64,000 bases of DNA from Chelydra serpentina. Taxonomy: Eukaryota > Chordata > Testudines > Chelydridae. Position numbers and translations under genes: made by a program. The stretch lies in the NCBI GenBank assembly GCA_037349315.1, contig JBAIAC010000059.1, positions 13,734,501-13,798,500 on the forward strand, written 5' to 3'. The notes beneath the pieces were generated by a model. That model had not been told where the DNA came from. It did not search any database and was given only the letters and a program-made list of their open reading frames with translations. Of the stretch, positions 43,631 through 56,590 are shown piece by piece (positions within the stretch are counted from its first letter, which is position 1; every line of letters begins with the position of its first letter).

Positions 43631-45218
43631 AGGGCTGTCGATTAACTGCAGTTAACTCATGCGATTAACTCAAAAAAATGAATCATGATTAAAAAAACTA
43701 ATCGCAATTAATCGCAGTTTTAATCACACTGTTGAACAATAGAATACCAATAGAAATTTATTAAATATTTTTGGATGTTTTTCCTCATTTTCAAATATAT
43801 TGATTTCAATTACAACACAGAATACAAAGTGTACAGTGCTCACTTTATATTATTATTTTTATTACAAATATTTGCACTGTAAATATGATAAAAAATCATT
43901 TTTTTCAATTCACTGCATACAAGTACCGTAATGCAATCTTTATCGTAAAAGTGCAGCTTACAAATGTAGATTTTGTTTTGTTGCATAACTGCACTCAAAA
44001 ACAAAACAATGTAAAACTTTATAGCCTACAAGTCCACTCAGTCCTACTTTTTGTTCAGCCAATCGCCAAGACAAACAAATTTGTTTACATTTACCGGAGA
44101 TAATGCTGCTGGCTTCTTGTTGACAATGTCACCTGAAAGTGAGAACATGCATTCAACATGGCACTTTTGTAGCCGGCATTGCAAGGTATTTACGTGCCAG
44201 ATATGCTAAATGTTCATAAGCCCCTTCATGCTTTGGCCACCATTCCAGAGGACATGCTTCCATGCTGATGATGCGCGTTAAAAAAATAATACATTAATTA
44301 AATTTTGACTGAACTCCTTGTGGGAGAATAGTACGTCTCCTGCTCTGTTTTACCTGCATTGTCCCATATATTTCATGTTATAGCAGTCTCGGATGATGAC
44401 CCAGTACATGTTCTTTTTAAGAACACTTTCACTGCAGATTTGACAAAAGACAAAGAAGGTACCAATGTGAGATTTCTAAAAATAGCTACTGCACTCAACC
44501 CAAGGTTTAAGAATCTGAAGCACCTTCCAAAAATCTGAGAGCGATGAGGTGTGGAGCATGCTTTCAGAAGTCTTAAAAGAGCAACACTCCGATGCAGAAA
44601 TTACAGAATCCAAACCAGATGGTGGCATCTGATTTAGATGATGAAAATGAACATGCATTGGTCCACATTGCTTTGATCGTCATCAAGCAGAACCCATCAT
44701 CAGCATGGACACATGTCCTCGGGTGGTTGAAAATGAAGGGACATATGAATCTTTAGCGCATCTGGCACAAACATCTTGCGATGTCGGCTAAAACAGTGCC
44801 ATGCAAACACCTGATGTCACTTTCAGGTGACATTGTAAACAAGAAGCGGGCAGCATTATCTCCTGCAATAAAGTTTTACACTGTTTTAGTTTTAAATGCA
44901 GTTATTTTTTGTACATAATTCTACACTTGTATGTTCAATTTTCATGATAAAGAGAGTGCATTACAGTACTTGTATGAGGTGAATTGAAAAATACTATTTC
45001 TTTTGTTTTTTACAGCACAAATATTTGTAATAAAAATAAATATAAAGTGAGCACTGTACTCTGTGTTGTAATTGAAATCAATATATTTGGAAATGTACAA
45101 AACATCAAATATTTAAATAAATTGTATTATATTATTGTTTAACAGTGCGATTAATCGCAATATTTTTTTTAATCGCGTGATTAATCATGATTAATTTTTT
45201 TAATCGCTTGACAGCCCT
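43631..45218 (+). mobile_element. hAT transposon relic with TTAATCGC-rich ends
   Basis: The element runs from AGGGCTGTCGATTAA to TTGACAGCCCT, with inverted ends and many subterminal copies of TTAATCGC or GCGATTAA at both sides. Flanks are A-rich, so the 8-bp duplication cannot be read with certainty. Inside, the plus strand keeps pieces of a hAT transposase: RFLKIATALNPRFKNLKHLP near 44470-44530 and EGTYESLAH near 44737. A 'tcaggtgacattgtaaacaa' block follows that encodes the family's SGDIVNKKRA. The front of the transposase is deleted or lost. A shorter related fragment is at 62870-63072. Confidence 0.8.
44380..44880 (+). pseudogene. hAT (Ac/ZBED-like) transposase C-terminal remnants
   Basis: Broken plus-strand reading: the middle helical region (TKDKEGTNVRFLKIATALNP) then, after stops, AWTHVLGWLKMKGTYESLAH and finally the dimerisation block SLSGDIVNKKRAALSPA, in part in a shifted frame. 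Ac-type hAT proteins end in PCERLFSLSGDIVNKKRAAL; here the part around 'caaacacctgatgtcacttt' is altered. Frames change at least three times. The catalytic N-terminal half is absent, so this copy could not move by itself. Confidence 0.7.
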
Positions 45219-45749
45219 AATAAAAAGCCATCAATTTTTTACAAGAAATCTTAGTTTAAAGTATACGTTAAGGAAAAGAAAAGGTAGGTTTTTACTGCCT
45301 TTGATATTTTGCATCTGTGCACTTCCAATGTAGCTTCTACATAGAAAATTAAAAAGCATACATATACACATACATATATAAATTTTGCAGATGCCACGCA
45401 AAGTCCTTGACACCATGTAAATGCCATATAAACCTTTCAAGCAACTTCTAAGCTTTGTCTGAGTCCTCTGTATCGAAGTGTATTTTACCCAAAGAAATTT
45501 ACTATACACTTTTTATGTTCATGGGGGCCTTATTCAGCACTAATGTTTCCCACGAAAATCCAAAGTAGTTTTGTGTGAGAAAGGAAAATTAAATAGGGAC
45601 CTAAATTAGTTTATGGTACATATATGCTTGCATAATAGATCACAGATTGGTTTTCTTATATAAAATGTGCAATATCTAGACTGGTCAAAAGCCCTAACTC
45701 CTATTAGCCAACTAATTTTTTTTTTAAATCTGCTAAAGCACATCTTCCC
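45219..45749. other. No recognisable feature
   Basis: Unassigned AT-rich DNA. Confidence 0.4.
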
Positions 45750-46395
45750 GTCAGGGTTCCCTCCCCACTCTGAACTCTAGGGTACAGATGTGGGGACCCA
45801 CATGAAAGACCCCCTAAGCTTATTTCTACCAGCTTAGGTTAAAAACGTCCCCAAGGCACAAATTTTCCCTTGTACCTTGGACTACGTAAACGCTGCCACC
45901 ACCAAGTGATTTAAACAAAGAACCAGGGAAAAGGACGACTTGGAGTTCCTCTTCCCCCAAAGTATCCTCCCAAGCCCTTACACCCCCTTTACTGGGGAGG
46001 CTTGAGAATAATATCCTAACCAATTGGTTACAAAGTGATCAAAGTCCCAAATCCCTGGGTCTTAGAACAATGGAAAAATCAGTCAGGTTCTTAAAAGAAG
46101 GATTTTATTAAAAAAAGAAAAGGTAAAAATCATCTCTGTAAAATCAGTATGGAAAATACTTTACAGGGTACAGTACTCAGCTTCAAAACACAGAGGATTC
46201 CCCTCTAGGCAAAATGTTAACGTTACAGAAAACAGGAATAAACCTCCCTCTTAGCACAGGGAAAATTCACAAGCAAAACAAAAGATAAACTAATCCGCCT
46301 TGCCTGGTTTACCTATACTGGTTGCAATATCGGAGACGTGGATTAGGATGGGTTGGAGAAGATGGATTTCTGTCTGGCCCCTCTCAGTCCCAAGA

Positions 46396-46396
46396 G

Positions 46397-46442
<46 letters not shown>
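46396..46442. repeat. (CG)n(CA)n microsatellite
   Basis: GCGCGCGC followed by about 20 CA units, inside the LTR. It produces a poly-His/Thr ORF that is not a gene. Confidence 0.95.
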
Positions 46443-46447
<5 letters not shown>

Positions 46448-46568
46448 CACTTGATCATTGCCTGTTGGGTCCACTCACTCCAGGGCACCTGGCATTGGCC
46501 ACTGTCGGTGGACGGGATACTGGGCTGCATGGACTTTTGCTCTGACCCAGTACGGCCATTCTTATGTT
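46443..46568 (+). mobile_element. CR1 3' end inside LTR
   Basis: 'cattgcctgttgggtccact', 'ggatactgggctgcatggac' and 'cagtacggccattcttatgt' are the CR1 3' terminus. The LTR text resumes at 'tccccccctcccaag'. Confidence 0.85.
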
Positions 46569-46715
46569 ACGTTCCCCCCCTCCCAAGATTTGAAAGTATC
46601 TTCTTTCCTTGTTGGTCCTCTTGGTTAGGTGTCAGCCAGGTTATTTGAGCTTCTTAACCCCTTACAGGTAAGGAGGAATTCTAGGCTTCCCTTAGCTGTA
46701 TGTTTATGACATCCC

Positions 46716-47837
46716 CAAACAAGAAACCAGAGAAAACCCTCAGATAAAAAAGTAATGTTAAACTTTGTAACAAAAATTAATATGGAAGCATCAACTTCAC
46801 TAAACATGACAAAAGCCAACAAAACCAAACATTTATAATTGCTTAGACTCAATGCCAACATTAAGGGAAGCAAGTGCTTGGAATATACATAGCTGAAGTT
46901 ATACGGATTCAGACAACTCATTACTTGATTCTCCATTCCAGTAGGGCTTGCAGAGTGGAAGGCAACTTCCCCTCCCCTAAAAGCCATCACCAAAACACAA
47001 AATGTAGATCGTGGTTTTGGTATTGTCAAAGCCTAATGGTTAAATTTCTTTCACATTGAAACATCTACCAAATAATTTTTAAAAAATCACTTCATCCCTC
47101 ATTCTCAGTTTCTGATGATGGATACATCCTAAAGGAATTACGTCAGTTATAAAACAAAGTACAAGCCAATCAGTGCAAAGCAATTAATTCCCCATTCTTA
47201 GAGAGAGTAGACTAGATTAGGATCAACTCTAATCTCAGACAGCAATATCATCTTCTGCAGCGATTGATGATATGGGATACAAAAGTATGTATAGTTAGAC
47301 AAATTAAATAAAACAAGTTTGGTTATTTTAAAAACCTAGCACAAACATGCAGTAGCTAACAAAGCATACTAATTACATGTGGTCAAATCACTGGCATATC
47401 TCCCAGAGGTAGCTCTGGGTATATCTACCATTTGGGTTCCCTGTATCTCTCTCAAATAGGTTTTCTTGTCATTTATGCTGTAAATCTGAGAGGTCGGAAA
47501 CATAAAACCTTGAAACTGAGATTTATACAAAACTTTCACAATTAAAAAGCTTACTAAAATATTACATGATTAAATGATTTTCTCTAAAAACCAGTGTCAG
47601 CAGCCAAAGACAAAGGAGAAGGGACAGGATAATCTGTTCTCCTATATGATCAAAAAAGAAATAATCAGCAAAGAAACTGATGTAACTTTTAATAATAGCC
47701 CTTTGGGAGTTTGAAAGTGAATGAAAATTAAATGTTAAAAACACAAGAATTGCATTGGCAGTGTTTTTTAAAAGAAACTCCGACTACAAATATGTTACAT
47801 ATGTTGATTTGTTCAAAACTTCAATTATTCGTTTTCA
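46716..47837. other. No recognisable feature
   Basis: Unassigned AT-rich DNA. Confidence 0.4.
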
Positions 47838-47910
47838 GTTTTGGTCACCTCATCTAAAAAGGACGTAGAAACAGAAGAGATTCCAAAACAGCAACCAAAA
47901 TGTAGACATT
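47838..47910 (+). repeat. Small CR1 fragment
   Basis: 'cagttttggtcacctcatct' followed by 'aaaaaggacgtagaaacaga' matches the CR1 C-terminal region 'cagttctggtcaccccatct'. Confidence 0.6.
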
Positions 47911-48297
47911 TGTTTGGTTGGCTGGCTAGGAGTTTTGGGGGTTTTTTTGGAGGGGAGGGTGGTATGTTTGTTTTATTTTGTTAAGAGAGAGTGGGATTCC
48001 ATATAAACAGATTTTGGGTTGTTACCGTATCAACATTTTGGGTTATTTAATTAAAAAAGGGAAAATAGATGTATGTGAACAGTACAGAGAAGGGAATAAG
48101 GTAGAGAAAAGAGTTATCTGGCATTCCTGACCTACAATACAAAGGGAAAAAGGAACGAAAAATATATAACACACTACATAACAAATAATTAACCCGTGAA
48201 ATACACAGCCAGGGGTATTATTATGCACTGAGACTGTATAAACAGAATGCTAGTCAACCATCAGAGACCATTGCTATGTACCCCCATATTTAGTGTG

Positions 48298-49413
48298 TGT
48301 GACGGTGTCCCCAATGAAACTTTATGGGGAGATGCTTATAAATGTATATATGATGTAACTGGAATATGTTTTATGCTATATGTGCCATGTAACATATCTC
48401 TGTAAAAGTTATGATCTACTGAATCTATTCCTCCTGTTTGAATGCATGTATCATTTCTGTAGTTGAAGTTATGAATATTGGTTGTATATTTGCTGGTTTT
48501 ATACATAGCCTTTGTAAGAGCATGGGATCATGTCTGGAGAAAGGTATGCGCCCAACTCACATCTGAGCTTGGCCAAGAATGTCACTGGGCTAGTTTCTGA
48601 AATGTGCATGGACATGTGACTTGCCCATGTGATCCCAAAACACCAGGGTAACATGATGCTACACAGGGAATGGGGAGGAATAACCATCCAGGGGAGAAAG
48701 TCTATTTAAATCCCTGGGAGACCCCTCCATGTTGTCTTCAGCTGGCTAAAGAGAGAGGCTCTCCACCCCCCAAGGACACACCTGAAAGAGACTGAACAAA
48801 GGACAAAGACAATAGGGGGTGTGAGCGATTGCTGGACCCAGGCTAGGAGTTCTACAGCCTGTAAAAGAAAGACTGGCACTGGTGAGGTTTTTATATCTGT
48901 GTTGAGTTTGATTAGACATAGACGTGCGTGTTTTTTTTATTTTACTTATTAATTCACTTTGTTCTGTCTGTCACTACTTGGAATCACTTGAATCCTACTT
49001 TCTGTACTTATTAAAATCACTTCTTACTTATTAAGTTACCTGGAGTACGTGTTAGTACCTGGGGAGGGGGCAAACAGCTGTGCATATCTTTCTCTCTTTG
49101 AAATAGAAGGCGAACTATTTATGAGTTTACCCTGTATAAGCTTTATACAGGGTAAAATGGAGTTATTCAGGGTTTGAACCCCATTGGGAGTTGGGCACCT
49201 GGGTGTCAAAGGCAAGAGCACTTCCTGAGCTGCTTCCAGGCAGGCCTACTGCTATTAGCGGACGTGGTTCGGACCTGGGTCTGTGTTTGCAGCAGATCAG
49301 TGGATCTGGCTCAAAACAGACAGGATTCTGGAGTCCCAAGCTGGAAAAGGCAGGAAAGCAGGGGCAGAAGTAGCCTTGGCACACCAGGTGCAGCACCAAG
49401 GGGATTTCTGTAA
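48298..49413 (+). mobile_element. Probable solo LTR
   Basis: Begins TGTGACGGTGTCCCC. A 'acttattaaaatcacttc' poly(A)-like region lies near 49010, and the end is close to 'aaggggatttctgtaat', where the family has a 'tcaca' end. A possible 6-bp repeat AGTGTG occurs at 48292-48297 and 49429-49434, which would move the right end to 49428. It is a member of the 32889/35849 group by layout. Confidence 0.6.
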
Positions 49414-49434
49414 TACCAAACCACAGTGTGGTTT

Positions 49435-51814
49435 TCAAATTTTTGTCCCAAAATTTTACTATATTCTGATAAATACACCAAAATTTGCCAAAATCATTAC
49501 TATAATTTAGCTATAATGTTCCCCATTTTTAATTGCCCATTGCCAACCATTACTGAAGTTCCCAAGCATTAAGTAAAATACTTTAAAATACAAACAAATG
49601 CTAAATCCAAACTCTAAGTGGGTTGGTTATTTTGGAAGAATTTTTGTTCTCTGACTTGAATGCCACAGTTTGTTTGTGGAATGGACGTGAACAAGCACTC
49701 GGAGAAGAACTGTACTTTTTAATTATATAGCCAAATTTTCATGGCAGCAAATTCACAGACCAGCATGAGACCAACTTGTAAATGTCAAGCACTTGCAGTC
49801 GGGTACTTGACTAGGTAAGGTAGGATCTTATCACCTCAAAAGCATCAAATATTTTTAAAAAGATCTTATATTTAGCTGGCAGAGCACATGGTTGAAATCT
49901 AAAAGTTAAAATAGTTATTAGAAGCAAAATATATTCCTGTTAAAAAAAATAGGTAATGAAGGAAAAGGGGAAATCCCCACATCCCAACCCCAAGCCATCC
50001 AAGAGGAGAGCTTGAAAATTCAGTTTCAACCAAAAACAAAATAACCCCTCCCCACCCCCTAAATTTACAAAACCCACAACAAAGGGACACTTGCCAAAAC
50101 CCACTACAATTAACTGCAACTTTTGACTCTGTCACCTTAAAAAGTGAAGTTTAATTCCATAAACTGAGGAGGGCTACATTTGGAGAAATTTCAGAGGTAG
50201 TGGTAATTGTTTCCTCTGTAGAATGCTAGAGTATCAAACATTTAAGACCTAACGACCTAAGGCACAGCATATAAGGCACAGCCCATTAATTGATTCTGGT
50301 CTCAAATATGTCAGTAGGCTAATTAATTTGCATTTGCACTATATGTAGAAAGAGCTGTCTTTACTAATAAACATGAATGTAAAAGAATTTGAAGTGTCAT
50401 AATTCTTGAGCCAGATTACCTAAAGAAAATAAATTTAATTTTTAATAAGATACAAGATTGCTCAAAGATGTGTTTGTCTATATCAATTTCTCCCCTCCTC
50501 CAACAAAACACAACAGAATTATTTTATATTTATTAAAATGACAACAAGCAGGGCTGAATCAAATTCCAAAAACAAGATCTGACATGGCTGTGGGAGATAA
50601 CATGAACACAATTTACATAAAAATCAGTAACAAATCAATGTAGTGAAACTGAATTTAGCTCAGTAAAAGCATGATTACATTCCACTATCTTAATTACAAA
50701 CACGATTATGCAACAAAAGACCCACTGTTGAACTCTAATCTAATCTGTGTGCTTACTAAGAATGAAAGTACAACTTTTTTATCAGTGAGCTGCTCTTTGG
50801 TTTGATTTTCACTCATCTCGACTTGTAACCCATTTTCTTTGTTTAAAAAAAAAACTGCCAAGGGCTTTCTTTAGCAGTCATATCTGAAGGAACTCATTTA
50901 CCATGTATTCAGTGAATAGTAGTCAAAACCCTCAGACAGTTTATTAGACCTCCATCTTCTATGTTATTGTACAAAAACCCCAGAAATTAGGGCTAGGAAT
51001 AAGTTTTTGGGTGCTAGCTAAAACATCACTATTATTAACAGTGACCTGGTGAAGTGCAGAACACCCGACAGTAAAATAGTTGATAACAAACCAATGGATT
51101 TACATCAGCATGAATTGGCACAACGGGTCTGAGGCACTTTCATAAGACAAAATAATATTGGCTCAGCACCACCTGGCAAGAGATAATCATAAAATCTGGG
51201 GCTCTATTTCCTCCTTTTCCCGTCATATTCCCTATTGGGGAGGAACCAATGCATGCATATGTTTTTTTAAAGGAAAAATTCCTTTTCTCCGGGAAGGGAC
51301 AGATTGTGAAAACAGTTTTTAAAAACAACCAGAGATGAACCAGTGAAATACACTGAAGCATGCGTTCTCCAGGCCGTTACAAGCTTTAAAAAACAGCAGT
51401 TGACGATCTCCAGCCAGGATTAGGGAAATCTAATAAATTCCAATATCTGACAACATTAAAATTTGAAAGTTTTGATAGGAGTTGAATGGCTAAGATTCCA
51501 CACACTATGTTGTAATTTACTTATCCAGTTTTGACCTTGGGAAACAATCTGATAGTGTCAGGTTTGTACATGAAGATAATTTACTATATTGCTTTTCAGT
51601 AAAATTACAAAGGAATAGTAAAGTTGGCATGTCTTGAATCTGAAGCGGTCATTCATCTTAAGCACATTTCACCTTTTTATGAATGTCAAATCTTATTGAT
51701 CTCTGAACCTAAGCACTAAAAAGTTAAGTAAGAAGGGGTCTAAAATAACAAGTATAAACATGAGTACTGCTGGAAATTCTAAAGAAAGTTGTAGGTATTT
51801 ATGTATCCCCTGTT
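49435..51814. other. No recognisable feature
   Basis: AT-rich, repeat-poor DNA with only short ORFs. Confidence 0.4.
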
Positions 51815-51990
51815 TATCATAGTATCTGAGTATGTCACAATATTTAACGTATTTAGCTTCACAATGTTCTTATGAGATAACCATTATGCTGATGTCATTG
51901 ATGGCGAACAATAGGAAACTTTCCCTGATAAGTGGGTCAGGCCCAAATATCAACTTCTGCTTCATTTAAGCTTTCATTTGAAAAGCATTT
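51815..51990 (+). repeat. Ancient SINE fragment (MIR/CORE-like)
   Basis: 'tagtatctgagtatgtcaca' with 'acaatgttcttatgagataa' resembles the old amniote repeat 'tagtatctgagcacctcaca...cccctgtgaggtag'. The sequence is diverged. Confidence 0.5.
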
Positions 51991-54900
51991 CTAATCCTTA
52001 TGGGTGTAAAGATAACCTTCCAAATGAGTCCAATGCCGTGTTGTGATCCTTAGTCTGCACACATCTCCGGTGCATGTCTTGCTACTGATAGCTTTCAAAA
52101 ACAGCAGCAGAGTGAAATTAACAAAATATGGGTTCACTTCTTAGCATCTTTTCAGAAGCCTGGGAGTAAGGCATGAAACAGACAACAGGCATGTCAATTT
52201 CAATCTGCCTCTCCTTACCATCAGAAGTAGACACAATGAAGCTGTTCACATGGGAAGACAATGCAAGAAAACAGGCCATGGCAGCAGCAGAGCAGAAAAA
52301 TGTAGCCTCCCATGGCAGAAACAAGGAGCTGAGGGAGTGAGAATAGCAAATAGCTCTCTCATCAACACCACTGCAGTTAGGACCTTGGCTGAGGTATACG
52401 GGAGAACAAAGTGAGAACGCTTTTTTTCTTTCCAGCAGCCAGAAGTGGAAAGGTGCGTAAGGAAGTATCAAATGTATCTGACACCTGCTAACCAGAAAGC
52501 AAGGTTCCTGGATCGGATTCTGTTAAGAATCCTTTCCTAGTACATGACAATGGAAAAGGCATTAACCCAGATCTTGTTGATGGGACTCCCTCACTCTCCT
52601 CCTCCTCCTTCCCTGCTGCTATACCTGCTTTTTGCGTATTAGTGTCTCATAAGTTTATCAATTGCTTGAATTATAGTTTCAGAAAGGTTTTCAGTTTAAA
52701 CTGTGAATTTTGTGATAGTACTGGCCAACAGAGACATACATACTTCAGCATGTTAAAAGACAAGCAGCTCTTCATCTACAACTCTTCCAAACCCTAAGAG
52801 GTGTGATGGAACAACATTATTTTATTAATGAGATTTTTTAAAATAGTTCAGGAGCTCACCATTTCATCCTTTTCATTTATTAAAAACACAGAGGATGTTA
52901 CAGTGAAACAACTGACCCGTAACAAGAATAGGCACTAGGTGATGCTCTAATATAGATATCCACATAGTAGTTAAACAATTAAACATTCATCTTCACTCAG
53001 AAGACTGCTTAGCAGTACTTTTCAGGAAGGTAACTGCCCTTAAAAACATACAAACTACATACAAGACACAAACTACTACGTCAATGAATTCTAATAGACT
53101 ACCCTTCTCAGTTCAAGAGATCTTCCACTTCCACTTAATGTGACAGTGGCCACGGCAGGGCACACCTCCTTTAAAAATCCAAACAACATGTAATCTCTAG
53201 AATCAGGAGGACCTAATCACAGTCTTTAATCCTACTGCATTAGAAAATAATTAATCTATTATGAACCATGTTTACAATTATAAATGGCAAGAGTATGCTT
53301 GTCTACCTTTTATTATTATTAGGCATTTACTCACTAAAAGCAATCCTGTGGATCATATAAAGCAAGTTTTAGCTTTGCTCAACTCTCCTAATGATTCATG
53401 ATAATGTTGAGTTTGTATGAAAAGTATCATGGTTTTACAAAGGGGATTACTCTACAAGCTTCTGAGTTTAGTAAATCCACTAGTGTTGCATTTTGAATAA
53501 TTTTAAACTTCCTTTCAGTGAGTTTTGAAGAAATTATCTCCTCTGTCTTCTTGGCAGTCATTAGCTCTTTAGCAAAAGTCACTGAGGTGCCAGGTATCCT
53601 CATCTGCCCCTCAAGATACTATTACCTGGTTGATCATTTATGGGCATGATGGCACAGGAGCGGATATAAAAAAATTAGAAGGTTGGGGTTTTTTTAAGTC
53701 AGGCTTAAGCACATCAGGAAAAAAATTAGCTTTTACATGTTGAGTGCTTTAAATATTAACACTTCACAGTTTCTTAGATTTAGAATTTATAAAAATGACA
53801 CAATCTCCTAAATGAGAATTATCTCCTACCTTAAATACAAACCTAACAATGCAACAAAACTTTCTATACCATTTGGCATTCAGAGGCGTACTAAAAACAC
53901 ATCCAAAGAACAGTCATTTAATTCATCTCAGTAAAAATTCATGTGGATTTCATTTTAGAAATTATAGATTAATCCAATGAAGAAGCAGTGCTTAGTATTG
54001 GGATACTTCAGTCTTTTCAATCTCTAAGTCAAGACTACACTATAGTGGAACAACTACTGAAAAAAGTCTTTCCTCTGAAGAATTGTCCACTGCTATTTAT
54101 AGATCCCTGTGCAGATGCAAAATTTGTATCCACATCCAATCCACAAACATGGTCTGCGGATATAAAAAGCGGGTATTTGCAGATTTGCAGGCCTCTAGCT
54201 AGTTATACTTCATTAACTATGTTCAATTCTTGCCCACAGGCATTCCATTTTAACAACAGCATGTCTCTTTATTAGAATTATCTTTGTAGCATTTCAAATA
54301 AACCCATAATAGATTTCAGCACAATTCTAAAATTATTATTATATGGAATCATAAAGACCTCAATCATCATAATGCTTTAGATTAATAAGGGAACATGTTT
54401 TCTGCAGCATGTAATCAGCTACTCTGAAAAAAGGATAATGACAGGGTATACAAGCTAAAAGACCAAATTCCAGAGATTTCAAGACGATTGAATCAAGGGA
54501 CACATCATACAACATTAAACATGGCCAGACTTTGGAGTCACATCTTTCTGGCAGGATCAAACTCCAGGAGTGAGAATCCATTAATAAGATTACTCTACTG
54601 CAGTCTAAATTTTATTTCCAAAATCATGACCAAGAAGTTAAAACATTAATATTAGCTTTTGTTAAACTGTATTCTAGCAATTAATTCTGGTGTTTTTGAC
54701 ATAAAAGTGAACTTTTATTTATGGCATTATCATTCATTGTACCTTTCAAAACTTCTGAGCTCATGGACAGTATACAACAGTAGAACATATCACTTAATAG
54801 AAACTCAAAAGGGTATTCAACAGATCATTTTCTAAATGTCTTTGCATATTCCCATTGGGAATACTAATATGTATTTCTTAATAAACTTATTTGTGATTCT

Positions 54901-55439
54901 ACTTGGTAAAGTCTAGATACTTTCTTTTGTATTGGGCTTCCTCTGCCTATTTCCCGGATACTCTGGACTAACTTGAATTAATGTAAATGCACTGTACTTA
55001 AAGGTTGGGTGGCAGAAGTAGTTGTATTAGATTAACTTCAAGTCTCAGGTTTCGCCTTTTAGATGTTGAACACCTTTGAAAACATACTATGTCCTGATTT
55101 TATTTTATTTTTAAACAAAGATTATGCAGAAAACCAAGAAATGACTCTGACCAAATCAGGGAAAGACAATAAAAGCCATTGAAATTAGTGAGATTTCAAA
55201 GAGAATCAGATAAAGAAAGTGAATTTGAGGATGTGGAAAAGTCAAAGAAAACTGATTGGTGAGTGGTTGATTTGCCTTTCCATTGACTGTTTGCATTTAA
55301 AAATGTGATAGGGCAAAAATCTTTTAAGATCAAATAGGTAATCTGCTCTGTCTCCATTATCTGAAAATTTTCCTAAAACCTGCTAGAATATTCAGTCTTC
55401 TCCCACAGCAGGGGAATTCAGACTAAAACACCTTCTTTG
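51991..55439. other. No recognisable feature
   Basis: About 3.4 kb of AT-rich DNA. An open minus frame at 52118-52471 (117 residues, Cys/Ser-rich) has no domain or homologue that I recognise. Confidence 0.4.
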
Positions 55440-56590
55440 ATCAAAACAAGGATGATTTAATGAATGGAAATGACATTTTAAAGCACTTAAAGATAATTTA
55501 ACTAAGAGTTAAGCTAATATCCTAGACTTGGCAGAATCAGGATTCAGGCCAGCACATGAGATGGAAAACAGCTTTAGTGGCACTGATAGTCCGTATTACT
55601 AATGAAAAATCACCAAATATCCATTCTCAACCTCCTGGGCCTCTCTGCACCATTCAACACTGTCAACCATGAGATGCTGGTGTTCCACTTGAGAGACTTA
55701 AGGGAGGAGAGGGGTACATGGGAATGCACTAAAACGGTTTGAGTCCTTCCTGGAGGGATAGGTAACAGAATCTCCACCACTAAATCCATGCCTAACTTTT
55801 GGAATCCCACAAGGATCAATTCTCTCGTTGATCCTATTCAACACTGACATGTAGCCACTAGTTGGAACTGGTCAGACCACACAGACTCAAGTGCCAGCAA
55901 CAAGAAGATGACACTTCCCCTACATATGACCATACAACCACCATCAAGATAGCCCAGTGCTTGGACAAAATCAGCTCATGATGAAGAACAGCTGGCTGAA
56001 GTTGAACCCAAGCAAAACAGAGGTTATACTAGTGAGCAGAGGAAAGTATTTTGAAAAGTTTGCAGCTATAGTGCAGACTTCTTTGGCTGAAGGTACACAC
56101 CCACAATTGGTCAATTCAGTCTATAGTTTAGGAGTGTTCCATGAGTCCTCACTGACACTAAACTCTCAAATAGTAGTGTCCACTAGGAACACTTTTTACC
56201 ATCTCCAGCTGGCTACGAGACTCTACCATCCTGACAGACTATGACCTGGCCTCAGTTACACATGCCGTTGTAACCTCCTGTCTGGACTGCAGCAAAGCAA
56301 TACCTGTGGATAAAGCCTTCAACCTCTTCAGAAACTCCAATATCAAATACTGCAACACAGCTCCTCAGCAATGCAGGCAACTACAGACATATCAAATCGG
56401 TCATCCGCACTCTACACCAGCTTCCCACAGAATATCAAGTCATCTTCAAGGTCTTGATCCTTATCTTCAAGGTGTTCAATGGCCTGGGCCCAGCATATCT
56501 AAAATATCACCCAACACGCCAAGATGAAGACTGCTATCAGCAACTTCACTCCTCAGAACAATCAAATTTTCTATCATAAGGGTAAAAATT
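55440..56590 (+). pseudogene. L2-type LINE reverse transcriptase relic
   Basis: Across three plus frames the region reads ISILNLLGLSAPFNTVNHEM (55615; family LLDLSAAFDTVDH), TFGIPQGSILS (55798; PQG motif) and KNSWLKLNPSKTEVILVS (55984; family WMxxNKLKLNPDKTEVL). Then come SVYSLGVFHESSLTLNSQ and FYHLQLATRLY, followed by the L2 tail with ASHRISSHLQ. Motif order is that of the CR1/L2 clade. The catalytic xxDD box seems lost around 55900. It is a 5'- and 3'-truncated copy with many stops; the 5' start at 55440 is where 'cagaatcaggattcaggcca' begins to resemble LQSGFRPGH. Confidence 0.75.

Larger units (their letters stand above)
45750..46711 (-). mobile_element. Solo LTR of the TGTCA/TGACA family with CR1 insert
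   Basis: Reverse complement of the 23412 family: left end GTCAGGGTTCCCTCC (first T lost or changed), right end GCTGTATGTTTATGACA. A 4-bp duplication TCCC (45746-45749 and 46712-46715) flanks it. At 46443-46568 it holds a CR1 3' end, and beside it a (CA)n of about 45 bp grown from a CA-rich motif of the LTR. Confidence 0.85.

Noticed and set aside
43631..45218. Replication origin or palindromic binding array of the host
   Set aside because: The TTAATCGC repeats sit at the ends of a hAT element with matching terminal repeats and transposase remnants.
52118..52471. A 117-residue minus ORF as a small secreted protein
   Set aside because: No convincing signal peptide, exon border or homologue; expected by chance at this length in 64 kb.
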